From NCBI RefSeq assembly GCF_032854445.1, contig NC_088305.1:23903400-23967399 (forward strand): a stretch of DNA of 64,000 bases. The letters run 5' to 3'. The translations under genes were made by a program, and so were the position numbers. The DNA is from Liolophura sinensis. Taxonomy: Eukaryota; Mollusca; Polyplacophora; Chitonida; Chitonidae. The notes beneath the pieces are model-generated. The model saw only the letters and a list, made by a program, of their open reading frames with translations. It ran no database searches and was not told the origin of the DNA. Numbering within the stretch: the stretch's first letter is position 1; each line of letters begins with the position of its first letter. Below, piece after piece: positions 46,517-60,029 of this stretch.

Positions 46517-46905
46517 ATTTTTAGTATTCGTGACACGGTAAGATATACTATGATCATCCAACACATCATTAATTTCTCCAAAACCGAGTCTTTAGATAAA
46601 ACCAACATGTGAGAACACTACAGGCAGTTCACACGGGCACAGCCAGAGATTATTTGCAATCACACCGGTGTTGGCACCAAATGTACGCCCGATAACAGAC
46701 GACACAAGCGCATGCGCTAAATTCTTAAGTAAACACGCCAAAAGATGATCGTGAAAATAACGACCTTGACCACATGGTCACATGTAGTCCACATGCTGTG
46801 GTTCTAAATACAAACAATATTCTAGCTGAGAACTGAGTTAATAAATCGAGTCCTTAGAAGAGCGGTATTTGGATGTTTTATTTAGGCACACGACTTAGTC
46901 GATTG

Positions 46906-47120
46906 GCGGAGGTCTCCGTGGCCAAGTGTTTAGCGTGCTGCCGCAGCATAACAACACATGAACCTTTAACCAATGCGGTCATTATAAGATGAAGTCCAGC
47001 TGATGGTGGCTCTCTCTCCGATCGTATATATGGGAAGTGTCCCGAGGATGGTGGGGTTTCCCCGGGGCTGTGTCCGAATTCACCTCACCGTGAAAATGCT
47101 GGACGCCTTCGTATACATTT
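46906..47120 (+). mobile_element. tRNA-headed SINE, worn, copy 10
   Basis: Head 'ggaggtctccgtggccaagt' and 'gtttagcgtgctgccgcag'; middle 'accaatgcggtcattataag'; end 'tgctggacgccttcgtatac'. A (CA)n microsatellite follows in place of the usual tail. Confidence 0.65.
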
Positions 47121-47144
47121 CGAAGAGGTACATTTAAAATCATA

Positions 47145-47212
47145 TGCACACACACACATACACACACGCAAACACGCACGCACACGCGCGCATACGCTCA
47201 CACGCACACACA
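47145..47212. repeat. (CA)n / (CACG)n low-complexity tract
   Basis: An imperfect CA-rich run with interspersed CG, directly between a SINE and the 86-bp array. Confidence 0.9.
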
Positions 47213-47214
47213 GC

Positions 47215-49090
47215 GTAGTGGGAGCAGCGATTTTGATTAGGAGTTAACGACATTTGTGTTTTCCTGGAGTTATGTTACCGTAAAGAAAGACTGTGGGAAC
47301 AGCGATTTGGATTAGGAGATTAACTAGTCTTATTTTCTCTACAGCACTGAAAATGAGAGTCTCACCGTAAAAAAGACTGTGAGAACAGCGATTTGGATTA
47401 GGAGATTAACTAGTCGTATTTTTTCTACAGCACTGAGAATGAGAGTCTCACCGTGAAAAAGACTGTGAGAGCAGCGATTTGGATTAGGAGATTAACTAGT
47501 CTTATTTTCTCTACAGCACTGAAAATGAGTCTCACCGTGAATAAGACTGTCAGTACAGCGATTTGGATTAGGAGATTAACTAGCCGTATTTTTTCTACAG
47601 CACTGAGAATGAGAGTCTCACCGTGAAAAAGACTGTGAGAACAGCGATTTGGATTAGGAGATTAACTAGTCATATTTTCTCTACAGCACTGAGAATGAGA
47701 GTCTCACTGTGAAAAAAACTGTCAGAACAGAGATTTGGATTAGGAGATTAACTAGTCATATTTTTTCTATAGCATTGAGAATGAGAGTCTCACCGTGAAT
47801 AAGACTGTGAGAACAGCGATTTGGATTAGGAGATTAACTAGCCGTATTTTCTCTATAGCACTGAGAATGAGAGTCTCACCGTGAATAAGACTGTGAGAAC
47901 AGCGATTTGGATTAGGAGATTAACTAGCCGTATTTTCTCTATAGCACTGAGAATGAGAGTCTCACCGTGAATAAGACTGTGAGAACAGCGATTTGGATTA
48001 GGAGATTAACTAGCCGTATTTTCTCTATAGCACTGAGAATGAGAGTCTCACCGTGAATAAGACTGTGAGAGCAGCGATTTGGATTAGGAGATTAACTAGT
48101 CTTATTTTCTCTACAGCACTGAAAATGAGTCTCACCGTGAATAAGACTGTCAGTACAGCGATTTGGATTAGGAGATTAACTAGCCGTATTTTTTCTACAG
48201 CACTGAGAATGAGAGTCTCACCGTGAAAAAGACTGTGAGAACAGCGATTTGGATTAGAAGATTAACTAGTCATATTTTCTCTACAGCACTGAGAATGAGA
48301 GTCTCACTGTGAAAAAAACTGTCAGAACAGAGATTTGGATTAGGAGATTAACTAGTCATATTTTTTCTATAGCATTGAGAATGAGAGTCTCACCGTGAAT
48401 AAGACTGTGAGAACAGCGATTTGGATTAGGAGATTAACTAGCCGTATTTTCTCTACAGCACTGAGAATGAGAGTCTCACCGTGAATAAGACTGTGAGAAC
48501 AGCGATTTGGATTAGGAGATTAACTAGCCGTATTTTCTCTATAGCACTGAGAATGAGAGTCTCACCGTGAATAAGACTGTGAGAACAGCGATTTGGATTA
48601 GGAGATTAACTAGCCGTATTTTCTCTATAGCACTGAGAATGAGAGTCTCACCGTGAATAAGACTGTGAGAACAGCGATTTGGATTAGGAGATTAACTAGC
48701 CGTATTTTCTCTACAGCACTGAGAATGAGAGTCTTACCGTGAATAAGACTGTCAGAACAGCGATTTGGATTAGGAGATTAACGAGCCGTATTTTCTCTAT
48801 AGCATTGAGAATGAGAGTCTCACCGTGAAAAAGACTGTCAGAACAGCGATTTGGATTAGAAGATTAACTAGCCGTGTTTTCTCTATAGCATTGAGAATGA
48901 GAGTCTTACCGTGAAAAAGACTGTGAGAACAGCGATTTGGATTAGGAGATTAACTAGCCGTATTTTCTCTATAGCATTGAGAATGAGAGTCTCACCGTGA
49001 AAAAGACTGTGAGAACAGCGATTTGGATTAGGAGATTAACTAGCCGTATTTTTTCTATAGCACTGAGAATGAGAGACTCGCCGTGAAAAC
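47215..49090. repeat. 86-bp tandem array with a 600-bp higher-order repeat
   Basis: The unit includes 'cagcgatttggattaggaga' and 'gagaatgagagtctcaccgt'. About 21 copies. 47461-48060 and 48061-48660 are exact 600-base offsets of each other, with only a couple of differences (for example ggattaggag versus ggattagaag). 600 equals six 86-bp units and one 84-bp unit. Edge units are more divergent. Confidence 0.95.
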
Positions 49091-51127
49091 TACGATGGGA
49101 ACCGCGTTTTGGATTAGAAGATTAACGACAGGCTTGCTTTTCTTGGAAATGAAAAAGGGAATTTTCGCGAGGACTATGGTGAGAGCAGTAGTTATGATCA
49201 GGAGATTAACGACAGATGTTGTCAGTGACTTCGTGACGAAAAATGCATTTTGAAAGGATCACAATTTTTTTTCTACACAACACAATGACACCAGACCATT
49301 TCAGTTTTGTTTGTTAAACAAAGAATCTCACACGATTGTTTTTTCATATGCAAGGGTGTGGAACGAGTTGAGAAAAAATACGATTGCCTTAATTGTAATG
49401 CATCACGAAAAAAAGAAGAAAAAAGACACAGAAGCGTGCAAACTGTATAGCATAGACTTAAAAACTAGAGCATGGACGACATGAGCAGTGTTTTTCAGTC
49501 TGGCTGGTGCAAAACCCCTGGAGCGTCAGTTAGGTGCAACCACATATTAGATTGAACCGGAATTTAGGGATGGCCATCGTGATTTGTTTATTTCAAAATG
49601 ATTTATTTATTTTTATATTAATTACTTGATTTAGGCCGTGCGGGGTTTGCCTGAGGCCATTGTGTTTCAAGTTGGACTCAAGTTAATAATCACAGCAATA
49701 TTACTTAAGTATAACGGAAGTATAAAATATTGTCACCCAAAACGTTAGACGACAATACACAGATATTTAAAAATACCCCAGCTGACAGGGAGTAAATAAC
49801 AGAGCTACACTTTTGGATATAAAAACTTAGTTTTTATCCACTTCGTACACTACTTGTATATACATGTGAAAAGCGGTGCAGGATGTTTATTTTTGGCTGT
49901 ACGAAAGATATCGTACATTAAGGAAGCTATGCTGGATACTTTTGGCAAAAAGAAAAAAAAGAATGAACAACAAGCCGAATCCAATGTTTGATATTATTTT
50001 AACATATGCTAAATAATTATCGTACCTCATACACTATATACAGTAAAGCTGCGGTAGGACGCCATGCCAAGGATAACACATGCAGGCATGACGTAAATCG
50101 CAGTATCTGTATTCCCACATCCCCATGACTGACTATGGCAGTGCTAAGTGCAAGACGCTTGCCTGAATTAAACGTTGTAGGTACTGTAGTTCGACTCAGT
50201 GACGGGATAGTCTAAACTAGATTTTCCAGTGAAATCTCTCAGCACATGCATATATCTTCAGTCACATGCTGATGTTAGAAATGCATAGTTTGGTACTCTG
50301 ACTGGTCAAAACAGATCCCTTTCTCTGGCGCTACATTCGTAGAAATATATTGTTCATACGAACTAAACGAATTACCCACAAAAGATTAAGAGTCAATACT
50401 GAAGGGTAGAAATGATGAACACTGGGTTGACTGGAATACGCCTGTCACTCAGTCTGGCTAGATAAGAAAGAAGACGGACCCCGGCTTGAACGCGGTCATC
50501 AACATGTGCACTTCAGACTCTATCTATCTCTTCATGTATGTGACGTAGGCTTCTGTATAAGCAATTTATCGACCACATATATAACAGCAAAACAGGAGGA
50601 ACATAAATAATTCAGAACTCAGTTTTAGCCATTTTATTATAAAATAGCAACAATAACTATAATTTATCACATATAAGAGAGCCACAAAGAGCAATGTCAT
50701 GCATGAAGGCGTTTCAGAGGCAATCTAGCGTTACACCATCCTAGATTTTTAATAACAAACGTCAATACTGAAGATTTAATGACCGTTTTAATCTAATCCG
50801 CCTTTTGGACGGCTTTTTGTTTTCTTCAGTGATGGTTGAAGTTGCCTGAGGTAAAAAAAAAGAAATTAATAAATAACCCCTTAACTGTATATAATATAAA
50901 AATTAGACATTGGTTTGTGCAATATACACGACAAAAGACCTGGCTTAAAAACGGAGGTGCAGAATTTATCTGGTTAATACACGGCTTATGAACTCAATGG
51001 TGAACGACATCATCACTGCCTAAATACGTCGACATCTACATTTGTGACTGTAATATATTTTGCCAATATGGTCTACTACTATATCGTATTTTTATTCTCC
51101 AAAATCATACACTGTTGTTCATAAATT

Positions 51128-51130
<3 letters not shown>
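49091..51130. other. Gene-poor DNA between arrays
   Basis: No repeats of the families above. One possible terminal exon on the minus strand (50762-50845). Confidence 0.4.
50762..50845 (-). other. Possible terminal coding exon
   Basis: On the minus strand a strong acceptor (TTTTTTTTTACCTCAG|GCA) is followed by 28 codons with stop TGA, encoding 'ATSTITEENKKPSKRRIRLK' and a few more basic residues. An AATAAA on the same strand lies about 130 bases on (near 50635). No upstream exon was recognised, so chance is quite possible. Confidence 0.2.

Positions 51131-51207
<77 letters not shown>
51131..51207. repeat. (AT)n microsatellite, about 38 units
   Basis: Uninterrupted alternating AT for 77 bases. 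The length is prone to polymorphism and assembly error. Confidence 0.98.
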
Positions 51208-51209
<2 letters not shown>

Positions 51210-52097
51210 CTCATTTTGTGTATAGTTCTGAAAGTGTGTAAACTAACACATATGTACAGAGTGTCGTGTTGTTTTCAACTTTAGTATGTCCTGGTAGGAA
51301 AACAAAATACCTTTGAACTGGTTCTGATTGCGTTTCTCGCCACACAGCCGTTCACGATACTTAACTTTGACTAGATTTACATCTGAATATAAACCTGTGA
51401 TCTACCTGTACACTTCTCGCCACAGTATGGCAACAATTAATATCGGCCAAAATTTATACTGGCCACAATTTATACTTGCCACAATTTATACTGGCCAAGT
51501 GACGTAAAACCGTAATCATTTATCAAGTCTACCTGTATGCTTTTTGAAATCCCAGCACGCAGTACGAAACCGAGTCTGGGTTACAGATCTGGATATAAGT
51601 TGTTTTACACCAAAAGCTATGAACTATAATGATGAAATTCTGGGCGATAGGACAGGCGGTGATGAGGCTGCAAGTGACGTCCCTTTGGCGTTGCAAGGCA
51701 TCCCTCCCAGCTGCCGGCATAGAAAGGTCCAGATTTTGACAATCAAGCTATGTCAAGGTATTTGTGGCTGCTTTCTGATATGCTGGGCCAGTATGCACCA
51801 AAGCTTATAGGCCATGGAATGTTTGAGACTGAGTTAAAACGCTAAACATTTTCTCTAATGGAAAATTAATACCAGTCTGAGGCCAACTATTTACGAACCC
51901 ATCTCGACGTACTCATCCAATATGGCCGGCTGTTTACGTACGCGGACATCTCTGACGTCAAGTGAAAACTCTTTATTGTAACGTCGTTTATGGTAGTTGA
52001 TTCTGACTTTATTAAAGTACGTACCTATCTCCATTTCTTTCTGACCATCGAAGGGCTGTTTTCAAGCAGCCATTTAAACCTGAATACCGCTAAGTAA

Positions 52098-52237
52098 GTG
52101 AAAAAAACACACGGGCATGTGTACGTGAGCTCAGGGCAGAGAGTACAACCAGAGTAGCGACGACAGTGTGAAAAAAACACACGGGCATGTGTACGTGAGC
52201 TCAGGGCAGAGAGTACAACCAGAGTAGCGACGACAGT
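52098..52237. repeat. Perfect 70-bp tandem duplication
   Basis: The stretch beginning 'gtgaaaaaaacacacgggca' occurs twice, offset exactly 70 bases, without a difference. It lies at the left end of a dispersed repeat also found at 18230. Confidence 0.95.
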
Positions 52238-52356
52238 GTGATAGCTGGTTAATGATCACACGTAAGCAGTGAGATACAGCCTCTTGTCAATTTACCTCAG
52301 GCAGGGTTTTATTCTAATTGTTCATGTAAATGCATAAATAAAGTAGCCATTTACAA
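52211..52356 (+). repeat. Dispersed repeat, copy B (unclassified)
   Basis: Counterpart of 18230-18375: 'gtgtgatagctggttaatga', 'cctcttgtcaatttacctca', 'gggttttattctaattgttc'. Same orientation as copy A. Confidence 0.6.
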
Positions 52357-52669
52357 ACCTCCTAAAGAAGTACCCCGCAAATTAAATATAATTGTCTTGG
52401 AGGCTGTGTTCAAACCTCTCTGTCCTCAGAATCTACAACTTACTACCTTCTTTCTATTAGTCTGTATGTTAATTTTGCTAGGTAATTGCAAGAACCATAT
52501 TACAGACCTCACATGCGTGTTTAGTGTGTGTAGTAAGCAGTATTTTTCCCTCCCCACCCCCACCTCACCCTGCGCTCCACACCCTCGCAGAAGTTTCGGG
52601 AAGTCAGCTCATACATTAATGCGTTATTCCTGTATATACAGATCTATTCGTGCATAAACGTTTTCTTTT

Positions 52670-52775
52670 GTGCTTGTTTTATTTTTTTTTAATTTTATTT
52701 TTATTTATTTTTTTATTTTTTTGCTTTTTCCCTGCTTTATTTCCCTGTTGTTTTATTTTATTTTTTTTTTTGACA
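52670..52775. repeat. T-rich low-complexity tract
   Basis: About 85 per cent T over 105 bases with scattered A and C. It generates hydrophobic Phe/Leu frames that are not genes. It could be the poly(A) of an old minus-strand retrocopy, but no matching body was recognised. Confidence 0.8.
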
Positions 52776-55626
52776 AGGCCATATTGTTCTTATTTATGTT
52801 TATTCACAGGAATATATCCTTGCCACAAAGAAAATTTTTGCCACATGACATACATTAAAATTTAACTCCTTAAACATATCGATACAAAGGAGGTCAGTGT
52901 AATTCAAATGAAGCTGTCTGGCGAGGCAACGCCACCAACATAACGTGTTTTATTATACAATGACAATGCAGAGGAACAGCTAACAGCTGCCTGTAAAGTC
53001 TACGTCAAAATCTTCCCAATCCACGGGTACATAGACCGGGTCATATAGTTTTATAATCCACCTCTGCCGATTACCCGGAAGAGAGAAAGGCTTTTTTATG
53101 GGAGGGAGGGGATGAAGAGAACAAACCAGGTTAACGTGATGGTGATTTTAAAGCAAACGTTAGTTCCCCACTAACGAAACAGAACTGTAAAGATTTACTG
53201 ATGTTTAATTTCTGCCCTTAAACCAACACAGGTAATGATCTCTCGTGGACGACGTTTATAGAAAATCCAGTACACCCTAGCACTATTTTGTATTACAGAC
53301 ATGCATCGGGTCATAAACATTTCAGTTCTACTGGAGCGTAACGAAGAGAAAAATATCTGTTACGGATGGGTGAACATTGACAAAGGATCAACCCAGCGGG
53401 CTTTGAGGTAGCTGTTTTAAATCACCTTGTGTAGCTCAAGAAAAGTGTGATCTGTATTTATTGTTTTTTGGCCTTTGGGCTAAAAAACAAAGAAGCGATA
53501 TTATCATTTTGTCAGCGTCATTATGTTGCAGCCACTCTTTTCCAGGCTGTGACCCAATCAGTGACGTGTATTTATCTGGGATGGTGCGATGGATTAAGGT
53601 TATAGCGATCTACAAGACGTCATTACCCATTAGATTATTCTAGTGCTACAGGAATCAGATGTGGAAGGGCGGGATAGGGAAGGGAGTACATATACCCGGG
53701 CCGTGTTCATGAAACTTTTTAAAAACTCCATTGCATATATGTTAGGAGTTGTTTTCCAATCGAAATATTTACAGACTCTTTTACACAGAGATTGTTCCTC
53801 AGTATACGTTTTTTTTTTCAGGGTTAATGCAAGGGGATACCATTAAATAAGTAAATGTATTTCTTAAAACAGTGTTATATCACCTAAGTCTTAGTAAAGT
53901 CTTATCTGTAATGATATATAATATAGATAGAAGGAGAAAATTCCGTCAAAATTCCGTCAAAATGGCGCGCCTATATTAATTTGTATGATAACTTTTTCAA
54001 GGGTACACAAACATATAAGGAATCCATTATGGATATCTTCAGTTAACCACCCATATTCGATTGTATTTAGATTGTTTTATTGCGAAATAACTTTTTTACG
54101 CGTATAGGCCTGCTGAAGTAGTGAAGACAAGACATTGTCAGTTTTTGTGCACGTGACGCTCAGAAGGCTTCTTGCAAACAGCAGTATTGTCACCAATTCA
54201 AAAAAAAATCGGTGAAAAAAAGTCACGAAAAATAAAGTGGGTCAACTCGTTAATTCCTCCATACATTGAGTTTTAGCTGTATAGGATAAAAACAACGTTA
54301 GTGCGACGTCACAGAAGGTCAATGGTCACACCCAATATGGCACAAATCTCATGAGGCTAGTCGGGGCGCGTTTTTGCGTCACTCTTTTAATTTCCTCCTA
54401 TGATAAATGATCACCATAATGCTACAACAAGGCAAAAGACTCCTAGATCTTCTTTGTTCCTGTGAATGTATGTAAAACTTATGCTCGAGGCTATACACAC
54501 TATTTTTCATCTTGTGAGAGCCTCAGAAGATCATCGTTTAAGACACTGTACACTGAAAAGCTCTGGATACGCTCGGGCGAAGTCCTCATAGAGTTACATC
54601 CATATAACTACCTATGCCATTCTAATCACCACTGTAGGCATCACGCCCCTATGGTAAGACGTCTTCTTGGAAGTGGGCCATGTTTGTACCTCATTTGGAT
54701 TTTCACAAAGCACCATCCTCCACCCCTATCCCTCACCCCTGAACAAAATACCTCTTAGCCAGATGTGTAGGACAAAAACCACTGTGTCATCGTCCACTAC
54801 ACGCAAAATTGCTCACGTGTGTTACTGCGTGACAGAATTCTACTCAAACGGATATTTTGTGATATGATCGTTTATACAGCACGATATTTGCCTCACCGTG
54901 GAGGTATATATACCTCCATAACCTCACTTACATGTAGACAGACCTCTGCTGAAACCCATGGATGTTTTTTACACTAGAAAACCAAAATAAAAAGAGGAAA
55001 TCATAACATTGATGTTGATTATTTACATTAGCCAGGAGATTTTGATATCAGTTTAAGAGAGTTTTTCTAGTTATATCGAAGCGAACCGTTTTACTGATCT
55101 ACTCGATCTATCAACGTTATATGATAGACTTTGACTTTGAGGATTCTCTTAGGACACATCCGGACAGGCAGACGTGCTTTTCGGCATGGGTTTTGAAAAA
55201 CCTGGTCTGCTAGCTGGTTGGATGTGTTATCCATACATGTCATGCACGCCCACTTGTGAACGCTTATTTTTGTGTTCGCTAAAGGCAATTGTTCGCTAAA
55301 GGCAATTTCTTGACCACGTCTGGTTATTCAACTGGTTATCCAATAAAAGTCGTTTGTTTACTTCAGGTCTGCCTTCTCCACTTAAGACGAAAATTGTGGT
55401 TTCTTTCTGCCGCATTGTTGACCGAAAAGCTCCACACATGTGTTTGAACTTATCTCACTGTTTTAAGCTTACAAATCCAGTTTTACAGATTCATGGGCTT
55501 GTGTGTGTGAGTATTAAAAGATCCGAAACCACATTTAACTGAAAACATTCCAAGATATTTGCCAGTCGGTGCATAATTGCAATAATAAAGCAAACGTACA
55601 CGGACAACTGGTAACGTCGTTATCCC
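52776..55626. other. Gene-poor DNA without recognised features
   Basis: Only short overlapping frames. A 17-base direct repeat (gttcgctaaaggcaatt) near 55275-55310 is the only structure noticed. Confidence 0.4.
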
Positions 55627-55695
55627 GCAGATAACGTCGTGCTCAAGAATATTCCACATATATACGACTGCGGGAGGAAGCCGGGTAGAACCTTA
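55627..55695 (-). mobile_element. tRNA-headed SINE, short internal fragment, copy 11
   Basis: Reverse orientation: 'aacgtcgtgctcaagaatat' and 'tatatacgactgcgggagga'. Only about 70 bases remain. Confidence 0.5.
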
Positions 55696-56132
55696 TATTG
55701 AGGTGAACTATGTCTTCCTGTTTCAAATTGGACTGTTTCTACTGACTTTCTGGTGTCCATGGTAACGGACTAGAAATTGAAATCTAGAATGTTATCATAC
55801 CGCTTACCCCAGTGATTCCTAATTTTGTATATATAGGTTTGTGTTGATGTGGGCTACTGTTGTATTCATCCTGCGGCTGAGTAGATCCATATTTCAGGTT
55901 TTCATGACAACCGACATATACGGCGGTCATTGTAAGAGATATCCTGAGATACGGTCTTTTCCTTTTCCTGAAATTGTGTCCGAGGTTTGGGCCAAATTAA
56001 AATCGCTATTGAGATAAGGATTGTTAAAGTGACATATCGACCGCAATATAGACAGTTGCTTTGAAATCGCCACATAGTAATATGTAAAAGGACATGCTCA
56101 GTATTTTAGAACCTGTACGTATTTACATTTTT

Positions 56133-56250
56133 GGTTTGAATGGTGTATTACACCATACTCAAGAATATTTCACTTATACGACGGCGGTCAGCATTATGGT
56201 GGCAGGAAACGGGAGACCGGGGGAAACCCAGGACCATCCGCTGGTTAACT
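56133..56250 (-). mobile_element. tRNA-headed SINE, 3' half, copy 12
   Basis: Reverse orientation: 'ttacaccatactcaagaata', 'cgacggcggtcagcattatg', 'cccaggaccatccgctggtt'. Good identity over about 110 bases. Confidence 0.7.
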
Positions 56251-56929
56251 TGTACGTAGACGTCAGATTTAGGACAAACTTCTTGGTTATGTGGCTGGAA
56301 ACTGACCAACATTTTTTTGGTTTTCTAGTTATCAGGCCTAATTTATGCATATCTTGTTTGTGCATTGCATGAACAGTTCGAATAAAAACCCTTACTGAGG
56401 TAAACTGACAAGAGACCGTATTTCAATGGTTACGTGTGGCCAGTTACGAGCTATCACACTGTCTTCGCTGCTCTGATTTTATCCTCCATGCTGCACGTCT
56501 TCCACACTCTCTGCTCTGGTTTTTGTACGGCTGGACGTCGTAGTTATATTGTTTGTATGGGTATTGCGCTTCATTATCCGTCGGAAATACATATCGAAAT
56601 AATGGTGTGTGTGTGTTATTTAGAGATGTCGTTGTTATACTGATGTACTAACCTGTGTTACATGGCTTAAGGGCATGCGCATACTATCCAAAGCAAACCA
56701 GCATTCACCGGCTTCTGTACGGATGTATGACGTATAGATTACATAGATTACTGTTGCATTGTAGGTGTATTTTATGTGTGAAAAAACCTCACGTCTTCTA
56801 ATCTAAGTACAAATAATGCTTGACTGAGCTTGTCACAGTTCAGTGCTTGGGAATTGGCTTAGCATAACAAAGTCGTCCCTTGTGCAAATCGTTAATTTCT
56901 GATTTAAATAGTGTCACATAATACACATG

Positions 56930-58340
56930 GAAAACGGTTTACGCTTATGTGATCTGGTGTAACTCCACAATCTCCTGTGGAGAACGGGTTACGCTTATGT
57001 ACAGATGCAACCCACAATCTCTTCTAGAGGACAAATTACGCTTATGTACTGTCCACAATCTCTTCTAGAGCACGAGTTACGCTTATGTAAAGACCACAAT
57101 CTTTTCTGGCGGACAGGTTGTTCTTATGTATTGTCCACAATCTCTTCTAGAGGACGAGTTACGCTTATGTAAAGACCACAATCTTTTCTGGCGGACAGGC
57201 TGTGCTTATGTATTGTCCACAATCTCTTCTAGAAGACGAGTTACGCTTATGTAAAGACCACAATCTTTTCTGGTTGACAGGTTGTGCTTATGTATTGTCC
57301 ACAATCTCTTCTAGAGGACAATTTACGCTTATGTAAAGACCACAATCTTTTCTGGCGGACAGGTTGTGCTTATGTATTGTCCACAATCTCTTCTAGAGCA
57401 CGAGTTACCCTTATGTAAAGACCACAATCTTTTCTGGTGGATAGGTTGTTCTTATGTATTGTCCACAATCTCTTCTAGAGGACGATTTACGCTTATGTAA
57501 AGACCACAATCTTTTCTGGTGGACAGGTTGTGCTTATGTATTGTCCACAATCTCTTCTAGAGGACAATTTACGCTTATGTAAAGACCACAATCTTTTCTG
57601 GCGGACAGGTTGTGCTTATGTATTGTCCACAATCTCTTCTAGAGCACGAGTTACGCTTATGTAAAGGCCACAATCTTTTCTGGTGGATAGGTTGTTCTTA
57701 TGTATTGTCCACAATCTCTTCTAGAGGACGAGTTACCCTTATGTAAAGACCACAATCTTTTCTGGCGGGCAGGCTGTGCTTATGTATTGTCCACAATCTC
57801 TTCTAGAAGACGAGTTACGCTTATGTAAAGACCACAATCTTTTCTGGTGGACAGGCTGTGCTTATGTATTGTCCATTATCTCTTCTAGAGCACGAGTTAC
57901 GCTTATGTAAAGACCACAATCTTTTCTGGTGGACAGGTTGTGCTTATGTATTGTCCACAATCTCTTCTAGAAGACGAGTTACGCTTATGTAAAGACCACA
58001 ATCTTTTCTGGCGGGCAGGCTGTGCTTATGTATTGTCCATTATCTCTTCTAGAGGACGAGTTACGCTTATGTAAAGACCACAATCTTTTCTGGTGGATAG
58101 GTTGTGCTTATGTAATGTCCACAATCTCTTCTAGAGGACGGGTTACGCTTGTGTATAGACTACAATCTTTTCTGGCGGACAGGTTGTGCTTAGAAATTGC
58201 CCACAATCTCTTCGAAAGGACATGTTGTATAGTTCACAGTCTTTTCTGGTCGACGAGTTACGTCTATTTATAGTCGACTTTCTCTTTTAGAGGGCGAGTT
58301 ACGATTATGTATACTGCACAGTTCCTTCTGAAGGCCGAGT
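56930..58340. repeat. 82-bp tandem array, subfamily A (dimer of 41-bp halves)
   Basis: The unit runs 'gtccacaatctcttctagag', 'gacgagttacgcttatgtaa', 'agaccacaatcttttctggc' and 'ggacaggttgtgcttatgta'. The two 41-bp halves are related. About 17 units. Confidence 0.92.
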
Positions 58341-59745
58341 TACGCTTTTGTATAGCCCCAAATCTCTTACAGGGAACGATTCTTTTCCTTCAGAGAGGTT
58401 ACGCTTATGTGTAGTCCACCATCTTTTCAATCTCTTCTAGTCCATAGTCTCTTCCACAGTATGGGTTAAGCTTGTCCTTGTGTGGCGGAGAGGTTACGCT
58501 TATGTATAGTCCATAATCTCTTCTACAGTAAGGGCTAAGTTCATGTACAGCTCAAAATCTTTTCTGGCGGAGAGGTTACGCTTATGTGTAGTCCACAATC
58601 TCTTCTACAGTAAGGGTTAAGTTCGTGTACAGCTCAAAATCTTTTCTGGCGGAGAGGTTAAGCTTATGTATAGTCCATAATCTCTTCTACAGTACGGGTT
58701 AAGTTCATGTACAGCTCAAAATCTTTTCTGGCGTAGAGGTTACGCTTATGTGTTGTCCACATTCTCTTCTACAGAACGTGTTAAGCTTGTGTATATCTCA
58801 CAATCTTTTCTGGCGGAGAGGTTACGCTTATGTATAGTCCATAATCCCTTCTACAGTACGGGTTAAGCTTGTGTATATCTCACAATCTTTTCTGGCGGAG
58901 AGGTTACGCTTATGTGTAGTCCACATTCTCTTCTACAGTACGGGTTAAGCTTGTGCATAGCTCAAAAAAATTTTCTGGCGCAGAGGTTACGTTTATGTAT
59001 AGTCCTCAATCTCTTCTACAGTACGTGTTAAGCTCGTGTATAGCTCACAATGTTTTCTGGCGAAGAGGTTACGCTTATGTGTAGTCCATATTCTCTTCTA
59101 CAGTACGGGTTAAGCTCGTGTACAGCTCAAAACTTTTTCTGGCGGAGAGGTTACCTTTATGTATAGTCCACATGCTCTTCTACAGTACGGGTTAAGCTTG
59201 TGTACAGCTCAAAACTTTTTCTGGCGGAGCGGTTACGCTTATGTATAGTCCATAATGTCATCTACAGTACGGGTTAAGCTTGTGTATTGCTCACAATCTT
59301 TTCTGGCGTAGAGATTATGCTTATCTGTAGTCAATAATTCCTTCTTCAGTACGGGTTAAGCTTGCGTATAGCTCACAATCTTTTCTGGCGGAGAGGTTAC
59401 GCTTATGTGTAGTCCACAATCCCTTCTACGGTACGGGTTAAGCTTGTGTATAGCGCACAATCTTTTCTTGCGGAGAGGTTACGCTTATGTGTAGTCCACA
59501 ATCCCTTCTACAGTAAGGGTTAAGCTTGTGTATAGCGCACAATCTTTTCTTGCGGAGAGGTTACGCTTATGTGTAGTCCACAATCCCTTCTACAGTACGG
59601 GTTAAGCTCGTGTATAGCTCAATTTTTTTTCTGGCGGAGAGGTTACGCTGATGCATAGTCCACATTCTCTTTTACAGCACGTGTTAAGCTTGCGTATAGC
59701 TCAAAAACTTTTCTGGCGGAGAGGTTACGTTTATGTATAGTCTTC
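58341..59745. repeat. 82-bp tandem array, subfamily B
   Basis: Same 82-bp period and layout as subfamily A but with 'tacagtacgggttaagcttg', 'agctcacaatcttttctggc' and 'ggagaggttacgcttatgta'. The switch from A to B happens around 58250-58450, where units are irregular. About 17 units. Confidence 0.92.
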
Positions 59746-60029
59746 ACACAAAGTCTCACTGATTACATTTAGGGGCACGTAGCAGTATTACTACCTAACA
59801 TTAAGCTTATCTAAGATTTTTTATTTCAAAAAATATAATGTCATATTTCCAACCAGCACCTACAGTTGAATTAATAGAACGTGTCTTATATTTAACATAA
59901 TAATGTGTCGCAAAAGCCGAATACAGTTTAGCATCACTCATTTTAGCAACGCCTTTCTGTTAAAATTTACAGATTAATTTTTCTGAGCGCTCATCCTCCC
60001 AAAACCCTCCCAAAGTTCTCCCTCCACTA

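Noticed and set aside
51060..51284. Frame with a long Tyr-Ile run
   Set aside because: It is the translation of an (AT)n microsatellite.
51544..51810. 88-codon plus-strand frame
   Set aside because: An overlapping minus-strand frame is equally open, no domain is recognised, and no splice or promoter evidence supports either.
52650..52865. Phe/Leu-rich frames resembling membrane proteins
   Set aside because: They translate a T-rich low-complexity tract.
55091..55288. 65-codon minus-strand frame with several Cys
   Set aside because: No signal peptide, no recognisable Cys pattern and no splice sites; probably chance.
56930..59745. Regularly spaced repeats that might suggest a CRISPR-like array
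   Set aside because: Units are contiguous with no unique spacers, the DNA is eukaryotic, and no cas-like gene exists.
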